A DNA stretch of 60,861 bases from Lachnospiraceae bacterium (GTDB lineage Bacteria > Bacillota > Clostridia > Lachnospirales > Lachnospiraceae), in NCBI GenBank assembly GCA_910575605.1, contig CAJTEW010000020.1:1-60861 (forward strand), read 5' to 3'. Made by a program: the position numbers and the translations under genes. The notes beneath the pieces were generated by a model. That model was not told the DNA's origin and did no database searches. It saw nothing but the letters and a program-made list of their open reading frames with translations. Positions 7,913 to 17,029 of this stretch are shown here, piece after piece. Each line of letters begins with the position of its first letter. Position 1 is the first letter of the stretch.

Positions 7913-8760
7913 TGAAACAGAAAAATAAAGTTGCTGCTACCACAAATTGGCCGCTTACAATATTATTAATTCTTGGCTGTGTGACCGTTATCTTTCCGCT
8001 TTATATGGCGATTGTAATCGCATTTAAGAAGCCGTCGGAAATGACTAATGACATTGGCGGAGCATTAAGTCTTCCAAAAAGCTTCAGCCTTGAGAACTTT
8101 GCAGAGGCTATGCGTGTGACAGACTTCTGGCATTCACTTGGCTACAGTGTTTTGATTACTGTTGCGACTGTTGTTCTTGCAATCCTGCTCCATTCCCTTG
8201 CCGGATATGCAATTGGAAGAAGCATGGCTAAGAGCAAATTTTATAAAGTCTCCTACCTTTACATTGTAAGTGGTATGTTCGTACCTTTCGCAATCCTTAT
8301 GATGCCTCTGGTAAAACAGACTGCACAAATGGGGGTTGACAACTGGTTCGGTGTTATATTATGCTATCTAGTGTTCTACATGCCGATGAACGTAATGCTT
8401 TACACCGGTTACTTAAAGAACATCCCTATCGCACTGGAGGAAGCTGCTTTTGTAGACGGCGCCACCACTTGGCAGACTTACTGGAAAGTTATCTTCCCGA
8501 TTATGGGACCTATGCACGCGACGGTTGCTGTACTTACTGCTCTTGGAACCTGGAACGATGTTATGACGCCACTCGTCATCATGTCCGGTACAGGCGCTAA
8601 CACACTTCCCCTTGCGCAGCTTACATTCCAGACACAGTTTGGTACGAACTACAATCTGGCGTTTGCATCCTACTTATTAGCTTTACTTCCTATTTTAATC
8701 TTCTATCTGGTATGCCAGAAGCAGATTATCAACGGTGTTGTAAACGGTGCGGTAAAGTAA
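7912..8760 (+). CDS. Sugar ABC transporter permease (MalG/MsmG type)
   Basis: A 282-residue membrane protein with about six helices and the EAA loop at about 176-198 (EEAAFVDGATTWQTYWKVIF). The ATG overlaps the previous gene's stop by one base and follows a GAAGGAGGAA ribosome site. It is the second permease of the heterodimeric importer, and the N-terminal sequence of about 20 residues before the first helix is typical of the MalG side. The next gene, alpha-galactosidase, begins 34 bp downstream in the same operon. Confidence 0.93.
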   Translation: MKQKNKVAATTNWPLTILLILGCVTVIFPLYMAIVIAFKKPSEMTNDIGGALSLPKSFSLENFAEAMRVTDFWHSLGYSVLITVATVVLAILLHSLAGYAIGRSMAKSKFYKVSYLYIVSGMFVPFAILMMPLVKQTAQMGVDNWFGVILCYLVFYMPMNVMLYTGYLKNIPIALEEAAFVDGATTWQTYWKVIFPIMGPMHATVAVLTALGTWNDVMTPLVIMSGTGANTLPLAQLTFQTQFGTNYNLAFASYLLALLPILIFYLVCQKQIINGVVNGAVK

Positions 8761-8794
8761 AAATACTAAGAAAAATGAATATGAGGACAGACTT

Positions 8795-10993
8795 ATGGCG
8801 ATTATACTTGACAAGACAAATACTTTATTTACCTTGCAGACAGACCATAGTATGTACCAGATGAAAGCAGACAGGTATGGAGTTTTACTCCATACCTACT
8901 TTGGTAACAGGGGTTCTGTTTTTGACTATTCTTATCTGGTTACTTACGCGGATCGCGGCTTTTCCGGCAATCCCTATGACGCCGGAGACGACCGCACATA
9001 CTCACTGGATGCGCTTCCCCAGGAATATCCTTCCTATGGAAGCGGAGATTATCGGACAGGCGCGCTGAAGGTACGATATCCTGACGGAAGCTTTTCTACT
9101 GAACTTAAATACAAAAGTTTCGAGGTGAAGAAGGGAAAATATTCTCTTCCAGGCCTTCCGTCTGTATACGAAACCAAACATGCACAAGCCGACACTCTTA
9201 TCATTACCCTTGAAGATACGAGGCGCCTCTTCTACGTGCATCTGTATTACGGTGTTTTTGAAAAGCTGGATATTATTACAAGGGCTGTGCGTATCGAAAA
9301 TCACAGTGATGCTCCTTTTTATCTGGAAAATGTACAGAGCACTTCTGTCGATTTCCTTCATGGCAGCTTTGACCTTCATACCTTCTACGGAAGGCATGTG
9401 AAGGAGCGCACGCATCAGCGTGCACCGGTTTTCCACGGTATACAGTCCGTCGGAAGTACCCGGGGTGCATCCAGTCATCAGTATAATCCATTCCTGATTC
9501 TCTCTGACAGGGATACTTCGGAGGATACTGGACGCTGTTTCGGACTTTCTCTCTTATACAGCGGAGATTTTCTTGGAATGGCGGAGCATGACCAATTTGA
9601 CCAGACAAGAGTGCTCCTTGGCATCCACCCGGAAAACTTTTCCTGGCGGCTAGAGCCCGGTGAATCTTTCCAGGCTCCTGAGGCTGTCCTGGCATACTCA
9701 GAAAGAGGACTTACAAATCTTTCACAGATTCTTCACAGGGCTTTTCGGAACAATTTGTGCCGCGGGATCTGGAAGAAAAAACGCCGTCCAGTCCTCTTAA
9801 ACAGCTGGGAGGGAGTCTATTTTGATTTCAACGGCGATAAACTGGTATCAATGGCAAAAGATGTTGCAGAGCTTGGCGTGGAGTTATTCGTCATGGATGA
9901 CGGATGGTTTGGAAAACGAGAGCGCGACGTATCTGGCCTTGGCGACTGGATTGTAAATGAAGATAAGCTTGGCTGTTCCCTCCGTGATGTATCCGAACGC
10001 ATTCACGCACTGGGAATGAATTTCGGCATCTGGTTTGAGCCGGAGGGCCTAAGCGAGGACAGTGAGCTTTACCGCACACATCCAGACTGGGCTCTTAAGA
10101 TTCCAGGAAAACCACCGGTACGGGCACGTTACCAGCTCCTTCTTGATTTTTCCAGAGAGGATGTACGGGAATATATTCTACATCATGTATGCCAGGTATT
10201 CGACAGCGCCAGAATTGAGTATCTGAAATGGGATTTAAACCGGAGCCTCTCGGACCTTTACAGCGCCGCCCTTCCCCCTGAAAGGCAGGGAGAAACCGCT
10301 CACCGCTATGTTCTCGGTGTATATGATATGCTTGAAAAATTGCATAAACGCTATCCTGATATGCTGATTGAAGGCTGCAGCGGCGGCGGCGGACGCTTTG
10401 ATGCTGGTATGCTCTATTATACTCCACAGATTTGGTGCAGCGATGATACAGACGCTATCGAACGTTTAAGCATTCAATATGGTACCTCCTTTGCATATCC
10501 TGTCAGTACCGTAGGCTCTCATGTATCCAAATGCCCTAATGAGCAGACAGGACGTATAACGCCTCTTAACACCCGAGCCACAGCCGCCATGTCCGGTACC
10601 TTCGGCTATGAACTTGACCCGGACGAGATGACAGAAGAAGAAAAGAGCGCTGTAAGGCGGCAAATTCAGGAATTTAAGGATTATTATGATTTAATTCAGT
10701 ATGGGAACTATTACCGCCTGACATCTCCTGATACAGCCGAAAGCTGGCATTGTTGGCAGTTTTCGTCAGAGGATGGAAGCGAAGCGCTGCTCTTTGCAGT
10801 ATCTCTTCAGATTCATCCAAATGGGCCTGGATGCTGGTGCAGGCTAAAAGGACTTAAGGCCGATACTATTTACGAAGTAAACGGGGCACGCTATCCCGGA
10901 GATGTGCTTATGAATGCAGGACTTCCATTGCCGACAGCGAAAACAGAATACGAAAGTTTACGGCTTCACATAGTTGGGGACGGGGTAAAATGA
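8795..10993 (+). CDS. GH36 alpha-galactosidase, C-terminal residues from a repeat
   Basis: A 732-residue cytoplasmic alpha-galactosidase releasing galactose from melibiose, raffinose and stachyose. It has an N-terminal beta-sandwich (to about 330), then the catalytic barrel: LFVMDDGWFG (364-373), WFEPEG (413-418), KWDLNR with nucleophile Asp480, GCSGGGGRFD (527-536), and CSDDTDAIER with acid/base Asp550 by analogy with characterised GH36 enzymes. Length matches the tetrameric bacterial group (about 730). A GAGGA ribosome site precedes the ATG. The last residues (GDGVK and the TGA stop) are read from repeat copy 2, suggesting a changed C-terminal tail. It is the last gene of the transport operon and breaks down the imported oligosaccharide. 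Confidence 0.95.
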   Translation: MAIILDKTNTLFTLQTDHSMYQMKADRYGVLLHTYFGNRGSVFDYSYLVTYADRGFSGNPYDAGDDRTYSLDALPQEYPSYGSGDYRTGALKVRYPDGSFSTELKYKSFEVKKGKYSLPGLPSVYETKHAQADTLIITLEDTRRLFYVHLYYGVFEKLDIITRAVRIENHSDAPFYLENVQSTSVDFLHGSFDLHTFYGRHVKERTHQRAPVFHGIQSVGSTRGASSHQYNPFLILSDRDTSEDTGRCFGLSLLYSGDFLGMAEHDQFDQTRVLLGIHPENFSWRLEPGESFQAPEAVLAYSERGLTNLSQILHRAFRNNLCRGIWKKKRRPVLLNSWEGVYFDFNGDKLVSMAKDVAELGVELFVMDDGWFGKRERDVSGLGDWIVNEDKLGCSLRDVSERIHALGMNFGIWFEPEGLSEDSELYRTHPDWALKIPGKPPVRARYQLLLDFSREDVREYILHHVCQVFDSARIEYLKWDLNRSLSDLYSAALPPERQGETAHRYVLGVYDMLEKLHKRYPDMLIEGCSGGGGRFDAGMLYYTPQIWCSDDTDAIERLSIQYGTSFAYPVSTVGSHVSKCPNEQTGRITPLNTRATAAMSGTFGYELDPDEMTEEEKSAVRRQIQEFKDYYDLIQYGNYYRLTSPDTAESWHCWQFSSEDGSEALLFAVSLQIHPNGPGCWCRLKGLKADTIYEVNGARYPGDVLMNAGLPLPTAKTEYESLRLHIVGDGVK

Positions 10994-11052
10994 AAAATAC
11001 CCCGTCCCTGACGGACCTGGGGACGGGGTATTTTTCATTTTACCCCGTCCCC
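10976..11052. repeat. Hairpin repeat copy 2 (subfamily A), 33-bp perfect arms
   Basis: Arms 10976-11008 and 11020-11052 are reverse complements, loop TGACGGACCTG; TT/AA flanks extend the pairing outward by two bases. Each arm starts GGGGACGGGGTAAAATG and ends CCCCGTCCC. Read in either direction the arm encodes Gly-Asp-Gly-Val-Lys-stop, and both convergent genes (alpha-galactosidase and the CarD-like gene) use it as their C-terminus. The same boxes as copy 1, but the A/T-rich middle differs. Confidence 0.95.
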
Positions 11053-11544
11053 AAACTTTGTTTTAATATACATCTTTACTTCTTCCTTCGTCATGTCAAG
11101 TGCCATAGCAAATTCCCCGATAAGAAAATTCTCTGCAATGCCAAGATACTTATCATCAATATTTATTGATTTCTTCCCCAGCGAAAGCCGTTTCATCTTT
11201 CTGGCATGGGAAGCCTTAATAATGGAAATCCAAGATTTACATTCATTTTTAAGTAATGCTTCCTTATAAAGAGCTTCCCGTTTCTTTTCTTCTGTCACCC
11301 ACAATGCCTCAATCTTCGGAAAATCATCAATCAATGCCCTTGCCTCATCAGCAGAAATAACCTCTCGTATCTGTCCTCTTTCATTCGATACCGGCGTATA
11401 AAGTGTCCCTTTCGCATTATACAGCGGTTTTAAGGTATAATATTCCTTCTTCTTGTCAGAACAGCTTATATCAAGCTTTCCTATCGCCGTTATCTCACAG
11501 ATACCCTCCTTGTAATGTGCTACATAATTTCCTATTTTATACAT
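11035..11544 (-). CDS. CarD/CdnL-like transcriptional regulator
   Basis: About 169 residues from the preferred ATG at 11544 (MYKIGNYVAHYKEGICEI), which has GCAGGTG upstream; the longer ORF lacks a site. The N-terminal 60 residues form the Tudor-like RNA-polymerase-interacting domain of the CarD_CdnL_TRCF family (GNYVAHYKEGICEI, then YYTLKPLY), and the helical C-terminal part would contact promoter DNA. In Clostridia such small proteins are usually called CarD family regulators; their targets are generally unknown. The last residues, GDGVK-stop, come from the right arm of repeat copy 2. A typical member ends near the helix before this tail, so folding is probably unaffected. Confidence 0.8.
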   Translation of the reverse strand: MYKIGNYVAHYKEGICEITAIGKLDISCSDKKKEYYTLKPLYNAKGTLYTPVSNERGQIREVISADEARALIDDFPKIEALWVTEEKKREALYKEALLKNECKSWISIIKASHARKMKRLSLGKKSINIDDKYLGIAENFLIGEFAMALDMTKEEVKMYIKTKFGDGVK

Positions 11545-11606
11545 ATTTATCACCTGCTCTAATTGTAGCACGTAAAATCTAAAAATGTAAGTGTTTTTTC
11601 TGAAAA

Positions 11607-12323
11607 TTATCTTATATAGCCTTCGTTATATGCTTTTATCTTATTATAAGTATATAATTCTGTATATGTGGCCTCCATATACGGCTTCAGGAAAAATAAT
11701 CCCAGAATGCCGCAGGTGCACGCAGCTAAAAGAGCCCAGCCTACAAAGGAAAGTCCAAGTACAAATGCATTCCACTTCTCTCCGTCCATCATACGTTTAC
11801 TGATAGCAAATGCTTCTCTTCTGTCCATTCCTGGATTGTCAGCAAGAATATATGGTACCATGAGGTATTCATAGGATTTTATAATTCCCGGAACAATAAG
11901 CAAAAGCATCCACAGACCTATATATAAATCCCTTAAGAACATAGTCAGTACAACATTGCCATAATGTCCGGAACCAAACGGTAAAAGAATCGTACTTATC
12001 TTTGTCTTAGATGTTCTGTTCTGAATAAAAAACTGCCTTCCTCCCACTGCAAATACATTTCCCACGAAAATTTTTAAAAATATGCCAAGAACAGTAAGCA
12101 TAAGGTTAAAGGCTGCTAATGTTGTCAGAAATGTTGTCATTAAATACCACATGTCCGACGGATAAACAGCACGGAACGTATCCATATTATTATGGTAAAC
12201 TTCCAGATTCACATTTGCATTAAATTCTAAAATGCCCATGATAAATGCAACTGCAACACATTCCCAATAGTTCCTATAAAATGCCTGCTTTGCATTTTCT
12301 TTCAACTGCACTCTCGTCCACAT
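11607..12323 (-). CDS. DUF975 family integral membrane protein
   Basis: A 238-residue protein starting MWTRVQLKENAKQAFYRNYW, the characteristic opening of DUF975 proteins, with about five to six hydrophobic helices after it and a GxxxS-type conserved middle (AFAISKRMMDGEKW). Function is not established for the family. The ribosome site (GGGGGCGTAGG) stands before the ATG. The gene follows enzyme I by 13 bp on the same strand and may be cotranscribed with it, but no functional link is evident. Confidence 0.8.
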   Translation of the reverse strand: MWTRVQLKENAKQAFYRNYWECVAVAFIMGILEFNANVNLEVYHNNMDTFRAVYPSDMWYLMTTFLTTLAAFNLMLTVLGIFLKIFVGNVFAVGGRQFFIQNRTSKTKISTILLPFGSGHYGNVVLTMFLRDLYIGLWMLLLIVPGIIKSYEYLMVPYILADNPGMDRREAFAISKRMMDGEKWNAFVLGLSFVGWALLAACTCGILGLFFLKPYMEATYTELYTYNKIKAYNEGYIR

Positions 12324-12336
12324 GTCCTACGCCCCC

Positions 12337-13962
12337 TTACTGTATATCCCTTATTTTCTTTCTGAGTGACAATACCTGATTTGGTGCTACCGAAAGCTCA
12401 TCAATACCAATCTGTATAAAAAATTCTGTCATTGACAAATCTGCTGCCAAATCTCCGCATATGCTGATAGTCTTTCCTTCAAGGTGTACATTGTTCGTTA
12501 CAATCCGTATCATTTTAAGCACAGCCGGATGATGAGGATCATAGTATTTTTCAAGTTTGTGGTTTCCACGATCAAGGCCAAGTGTAAGCTGAGTCAGATC
12601 ATTGGTCCCTATACTGAAAAAGTCTACTTCCCTTGCCAGCTCCCCGCTTATCATTACGGCTGCCGGTGTCTCTATCATAACACCAACAGGTATATTTGCA
12701 TTAAATGGCATCTTATCCTCCTTAAGTCCCCGTTTCACTCTCTCCAGTGTATCCTTCGCCCTTTTAACCTCTTCTAAAGAAGTTATCATCGGAAACATAA
12801 TCTGAACATTTCCATAAGCAGAGGCCCTCAAAATAGCCCTGAGCTGCTCGAGAAATAAATCTTCCTTTTCAAACATGACACGAAGACCGCGAAGGCCGAT
12901 GGCCGGATTATTCTGATGGCCCATCGTAATACACTGCGCCATCTTATCCCCGCCAAGGTCCGCCACACGAATAACAACACGGTTATTGCCCATAGATTCG
13001 GCAGCTAGTCTGTACACCTGGAAAATCTGATCCTCCGTTGGAATCCGGTTTCCAGTCTCCATATACAAAAACTCGCTTCTGAAAAGCCCGATACCGCCTG
13101 CATCACTCCTTAGAACACTTTCAATATCTTCCCTTGTACCTACATTTGCACAGATGTCAATCTTCTGACCACTCTGTGTAACATTCTCCTTACCTTTAAG
13201 ACGCTCCAAGTTCTTTGTCTGATGTACACCGGCATCCCGTCTTTCCTTCATCTTTGTCAGGGTCGTATAATCTGGCTCTATATATACCTTTCCCTCATAT
13301 CCGTCAACAATTATTGTCTTTCCTTCGTATTCTTCCTTAAGAACCTCGCCCAGTCCGATGACTGACGGAATTCCCTTTGTTCTTGCAAGAACCGCCGTAT
13401 GGGAATTAATCGCACCATACATTGTCACAAAGCCCAGCACCTTTGTCTTATCAAGTTGTACTGTATCACTGGGATACAACTCCCTTGCCGCCATCACAAA
13501 GGGTTCATCCATAAACATCCTGTCCTTAAAGCTCCTGGAAAGTATTCTGATAAGCCTTAATGCAACATCTCTGATATCCCCTTCATGCCCCTTGTTGAAT
13601 CCCTTCTTCTGGAAATCTGCGTCACTTAAAAGCCGCTCTGCCGCCCTCTGCACAACATATTCTGCATTCAGCTTTTCTTCAAGAATCATGGACGTTATCT
13701 TATCTGTAAATTCCTGCACCTCAAGTATCTCCTGCTGCATCTCAAAGATGGCAGCATTAGCCTCTCCCACCTCTCGCACCGACAAATCGTATAATACCTT
13801 AAGTTCTGATATCGCCTTTTCTCTTGCACGTTTAAAACGCTGAATCTCTTTTTCTACATCTTTTACATAAATTTTCTTTATTTCCTTCAGATCTCTTTTA
13901 TAAAAAGCAAGCTTTCCGATAGCAATTCCTTCTGATATTTTCTTCCCTGTTAACGTTATCAT
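12337..13962 (-). CDS. ptsP: Phosphoenolpyruvate-protein phosphotransferase (PTS enzyme I)
   Basis: A 541-residue enzyme that takes phosphate from phosphoenolpyruvate and passes it to HPr, energising all PTS sugar uptake. The swivelling domain carries the phosphorylated His188 in GAINSHTAVLARTKGIPS. The PEP-binding barrel shows GGIGLFRSEFLYM, FFSIGTNDLTQLTLG, and the catalytic Cys502 in ISICGDLAAD. It is somewhat shorter than the 570-575 residues of the E. coli and Bacillus proteins; the difference is spread out, and no catalytic block is missing. No HPr gene adjoins it. GAGG lies upstream of the ATG. Confidence 0.93.
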   Translation of the reverse strand: MITLTGKKISEGIAIGKLAFYKRDLKEIKKIYVKDVEKEIQRFKRAREKAISELKVLYDLSVREVGEANAAIFEMQQEILEVQEFTDKITSMILEEKLNAEYVVQRAAERLLSDADFQKKGFNKGHEGDIRDVALRLIRILSRSFKDRMFMDEPFVMAARELYPSDTVQLDKTKVLGFVTMYGAINSHTAVLARTKGIPSVIGLGEVLKEEYEGKTIIVDGYEGKVYIEPDYTTLTKMKERRDAGVHQTKNLERLKGKENVTQSGQKIDICANVGTREDIESVLRSDAGGIGLFRSEFLYMETGNRIPTEDQIFQVYRLAAESMGNNRVVIRVADLGGDKMAQCITMGHQNNPAIGLRGLRVMFEKEDLFLEQLRAILRASAYGNVQIMFPMITSLEEVKRAKDTLERVKRGLKEDKMPFNANIPVGVMIETPAAVMISGELAREVDFFSIGTNDLTQLTLGLDRGNHKLEKYYDPHHPAVLKMIRIVTNNVHLEGKTISICGDLAADLSMTEFFIQIGIDELSVAPNQVLSLRKKIRDIQ

Positions 13963-14057
13963 ATCCTCAACCTCTTTTTAACATAGTCTATATCTTAACT
14001 TTACACGCCCTGACAGACTTCGTCAAGAAAATATCTTAAAAAACCTTAAGGAATCCA

Positions 14058-14086
14058 TTGACTTTTTCCCCAATACACGATACAAT
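14058..14086 (+). promoter_or_regulatory. Promoter of the cold-shock gene
   Basis: TTGACT (14058-14063), 17-bp spacer, TACAAT (14081-14086): a near-consensus vegetative promoter 66 bp before the cold-shock ORF. Transcription would begin just before the hairpin at 14098-14121. Confidence 0.8.
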
Positions 14087-14097
14087 GGCAAAGTATC

Positions 14098-14121
14098 ATA
14101 ATTCGAAGTTTTTCGAATTAT
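14098..14121 (+). promoter_or_regulatory. 5'-UTR hairpin of the cold-shock mRNA
   Basis: Perfect 10-bp stem (ATAATTCGAA / TTCGAATTAT) with loop GTTT, beginning about five bases after the expected transcription start and 32 bases before the start codon. It is A/U rich, so its stability would change strongly with temperature. It could stabilise the 5' end or act as part of a cold-responsive leader. It is followed by TAACTTTTTC, so weak terminator activity is also possible. Confidence 0.6.
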
Positions 14122-14152
14122 AACTTTTTCATTTTTATATGGAGGTATCACT

Positions 14153-14350
14153 ATGAAGGGTACAGTGAAGTGGTTTAACAATCAGAAAGGTTACGGTTTC
14201 ATTTCTGATGAAGCTGGAAACGATGTATTCGTACACTACTCAGGCCTCAACATGGAAGGATTCAAATCCTTAGAGGAAGGTCAGGCAGTAGAATACGATG
14301 TAACCGAAGGCGCTAAAGGACCTCAGGCAGTAAATGTAACGAAGCTCTAA
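14153..14350 (+). CDS. Cold-shock protein (CspA family)
   Basis: A 65-residue single cold-shock domain. It has RNP-1-like KGYGFISDE (18-26) and RNP-2-like DVFVHYS (34-40), plus the opening [15 protein letters not shown] typical of the family. It binds single-stranded RNA and DNA and melts mRNA secondary structure. Very strong ribosome site (ATGGAGG). It has its own promoter and leader, and is followed by a bidirectional terminator at 14471-14508, so it is monocistronic. Confidence 0.96.
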   Translation: MKGTVKWFNNQKGYGFISDEAGNDVFVHYSGLNMEGFKSLEEGQAVEYDVTEGAKGPQAVNVTKL

Positions 14351-14470
14351 GCCCTATTAATCATATTTTTGAAGAACTTTTTATTATTAAGAATAATATT
14401 GATTGCAATATCCAGGATTAATATATAAAAGTAATATATAAGTATTATATAAAATACGATTAATAAAAAC

Positions 14471-14508
14471 ACCCCGGCCGGTATGAACAACTGGCCGGGG
14501 TTGTTTTT
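14471..14508. terminator. Bidirectional intrinsic terminator between csp and the AEC transporter gene
   Basis: G+C-rich stem CCCCGGCC (14472-14479) / GGCCGGGG (14493-14500). It is followed on the plus strand by TTGTTTTT and preceded by AAAAAC, which gives a U-run on the minus strand. It lies between the convergent cold-shock gene and transporter gene and can stop both transcripts. The A/T-rich stretch 14351-14460 before it holds no credible gene. Confidence 0.85.
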
Positions 14509-14545
14509 CTGCTGTTTACTCCACTCACAGTAATGTTGTTTTGCC

Positions 14546-15460
14546 TTAAAAGACAACTGCCGATACGATTGGAATCGTTATAACAGACAGAAGCGTTGTC
14601 AGTGCCACACCTCTAGCTGCAAGCTCTGCCCCCCTACTGTCTCCGTACTGCTGCATCAGCATTGCGTCCATGCTTGCTGCAGGCGTAGATATCATAATCA
14701 TGCAGACCCCGCACAGCATATCATTGTCTATCACATGGTTAATTACAGGCATAAAAAGAATCGGAAGCACTAAAAGCTTTGTAATAGAATAGGAAAGCAT
14801 CCTTATATCCATAAAAAGCTCCCTAAGCGGCATGCCTGCCAGTGAAATTCCTATTACCATCATACTAAGGGGTGCTGTAAGTCCGCTCAGTCCTCCCATT
14901 GTCGTGTTAAAAAATGTCGGTGTCGGAATCTTAAGCAGATAGATAACAATGGCAAATATGCTGCTTATAACGCCTATATTCAATATTTTTATCCACTCAA
15001 TCTTCCCCATTTTCTGGCCTCTTGCAGTCTGTATTCCATACGTATACATCAGCACATTAAACAGCATGGAAAAGATGGCAGCATATAGGAGGGCAGCCTG
15101 GCCATATACAGCCGCTATAACTGGAAATCCCATAAACCCGATATTATTAAAGGCTGACATAAGCCTGTAAACATTTTTCTCCTTTGCTCCTGCGCGGAAA
15201 ATTACTGGAAGAAAAAGGGACAGCACTACCATTCCGCCTAAAATGACAACAGCGGTTAAAGCAGTCACAAGAAGGTCTCTTCCTTCAATCATTCCGTCCC
15301 CGTTCACGACTGCAGATAGCGTAAGTGCCGGATTCGCCACATTAACCACTATCCATGATATCTTTTTACTAAATTCTTCATCCATAATCCCCCGCTTCGC
15401 AGCGGCATATCCTATAACAATGTAAATAAACAATACGATCATCTGTTGTAAAAGCAGCAT
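14546..15460 (-). CDS. AEC family transporter (auxin efflux carrier type)
   Basis: About 304 residues from the ATG at 15460, preferred because GGGAG is six bases upstream while the first ATG of the ORF (15499) lacks a site. Roughly ten hydrophobic helices in two halves, with conserved NVANPALTLSAV and FNNIGFMGFPV in the first half and the AAASMDAMLMQQYGD-like motif near the end. AEC proteins move organic acids or malate in bacteria; the substrate here cannot be read. It is alone on its strand, bounded by the terminator at 14471-14508. Confidence 0.88.
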   Translation of the reverse strand: MLLLQQMIVLFIYIVIGYAAAKRGIMDEEFSKKISWIVVNVANPALTLSAVVNGDGMIEGRDLLVTALTAVVILGGMVVLSLFLPVIFRAGAKEKNVYRLMSAFNNIGFMGFPVIAAVYGQAALLYAAIFSMLFNVLMYTYGIQTARGQKMGKIEWIKILNIGVISSIFAIVIYLLKIPTPTFFNTTMGGLSGLTAPLSMMVIGISLAGMPLRELFMDIRMLSYSITKLLVLPILFMPVINHVIDNDMLCGVCMIMISTPAASMDAMLMQQYGDSRGAELAARGVALTTLLSVITIPIVSAVVF

Positions 15461-15589
15461 ACTCTTCTCCCATCCCGTCCATATATTCAAAAAATTCATT
15501 ACTATACATTCTATAACCAGTAATAAAAATTTTCAACACATATAGCATATCACATTTTTAAAGATGTTCAAGAGTTCGTTTTTGTTATA

Positions 15590-16948
15590 CTACTTTTCAT
15601 CTAGTGACTGCACAGCCGGACCGTCAAGGAGCTTTCCATCCCTGTCAAATCGTGAACCGTGGCATGGACAGTCCCAGGTTCCCTCCTCTTTATTCCAGGT
15701 CAGCTTACAGCCCATATGTGCACACCGCTTTGTATGTCTCATACTTGCCAGATTCTTCACTGCCTCCTTCTGATTTATGGAAAACTCTTTGATTCCTGTC
15801 ATTGGTATGGGGCGCTTTGGAGAAAATACATCTGCCTCTGGCACCTTCATGCCATCTATCATACAGGAAATAATCCTCGCACTAACCATAGACTGAGTCA
15901 TCCCCCATTTTCCAAATCCTGTGGCCACATACCATCCCTTTCTTCTTCCCGGACTGAACTCCCCAATATACGGGATGCCATCCAATGTCATGCAGTCCTG
16001 TGCTGACCAGCGCGATACCTCCTGTGCCTCTGGCCACAATTCCTCCGCTTTATTAACAAGTCCCTCATATCCTGCACTAAGGCTGTTTTTATCCTCTTTA
16101 AAGTCCCCTGTCCTGTGTCCGCCACCTCCAAGCAGCAAAATATCTCCCTCACTGCGGAAGGAATTCCCATCACTGTCTATCCCCAGATAATATCCGTCAA
16201 GGTTCTGTGCCCCTTTAAGCGCCAATACATAGCTTCTAGACTGGTACATCCTTGCAAAATAATATCCTGGCATATTAACAAATGGAAAATGGCATGCTAA
16301 AACAACATTCCCTGCCGTCACTGTCCCCCTGTCCGTAATCACCCTGCTTCTGCCCTGCCCGTCACATAAAATCTTTTTAACCCTCGTCTCCTCAAAAATC
16401 CGAAGCCCTTCTGAAATTCCTTTAATAAACTTAAGAGGATGAAACCTTGCCTGGTTTTCATATGTCAGTACACTCTTCACCGGAAAGGGAAGCTCGCATT
16501 CCTCCCTGTATACTGTCTGAATCCCAAGTCCTACCGCAGCTTCCGCCTCCCTCTTAAGCGTCTCCGCCTCTTTGCAGGAATAAAGGTTCCCATTACACCG
16601 CATAAAATCACAGTCTATCTTACTCCCTTCTATCACCCTTTCATACTCCCCTACCGCCCATTCTTGGAAACCGGCATAATGCTTCGCCCTCTCCCTCCCA
16701 TACATCTGAATCAGCCCTTCATAAATCACTCCGTGCTGCGAAGTAATCTTTGCTGTCGTCCCGCCAGTCTGGCCGCTCCCAATCCTTCCCGCTTCAAGAA
16801 TAACCGCATCGATCCCTTTTTTCCCAAGCATAAACCCCGTAAGGATCCCTGCAAGCCCTGCTCCAATAATCACAACCTCTGCATCCAAATCACCCTTGAG
16901 CGGATTCCTCTTCTGTAACATCACCGTATCCGTCCATATACTATTCAT
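15590..16948 (-). CDS. FAD-dependent oxidoreductase with C-terminal Rieske domain
   Basis: A 452-residue two-domain enzyme. Residues 1-365 form a DAO-type flavoprotein: VIIGAGLAGILTGFML binds the ADP part of FAD, followed by GQTGGTTAKITSQHG, and a late ATGFGKWGMTQS. Residues about 390-452 form a Rieske [2Fe-2S] domain with ligands Cys409, His411, Cys427 and His430 (CAHMGC ... CPCH). Cys414 and Cys429 are placed for the disulfide of bc1-type Rieske proteins. This fusion is known in Bacillus YhfW-like proteins; the substrate is unknown, although an amine or amino acid would fit. It is monocistronic. Confidence 0.9.
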   Translation of the reverse strand: MNSIWTDTVMLQKRNPLKGDLDAEVVIIGAGLAGILTGFMLGKKGIDAVILEAGRIGSGQTGGTTAKITSQHGVIYEGLIQMYGRERAKHYAGFQEWAVGEYERVIEGSKIDCDFMRCNGNLYSCKEAETLKREAEAAVGLGIQTVYREECELPFPVKSVLTYENQARFHPLKFIKGISEGLRIFEETRVKKILCDGQGRSRVITDRGTVTAGNVVLACHFPFVNMPGYYFARMYQSRSYVLALKGAQNLDGYYLGIDSDGNSFRSEGDILLLGGGGHRTGDFKEDKNSLSAGYEGLVNKAEELWPEAQEVSRWSAQDCMTLDGIPYIGEFSPGRRKGWYVATGFGKWGMTQSMVSARIISCMIDGMKVPEADVFSPKRPIPMTGIKEFSINQKEAVKNLASMRHTKRCAHMGCKLTWNKEEGTWDCPCHGSRFDRDGKLLDGPAVQSLDEK

Positions 16949-17029
16949 GCCATCACCTCAAAGATAGTATGTACAATTTACATGGTTTTAATATACAGTA
17001 ACATTAATTTCCTACTATTTATTAATGAA

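Noticed and set aside
803-11052. CRISPR-like or phage attachment interpretation of the GGGGACGGGG repeats
   Set aside because: Copies are far apart, palindromic and without spacers, cas genes or an integrase nearby.
14347-14556. 69-codon minus-strand ORF after the cold-shock gene
   Set aside because: It runs through the terminator at 14471-14508, is A/T-rich low-complexity sequence and lacks a ribosome site.
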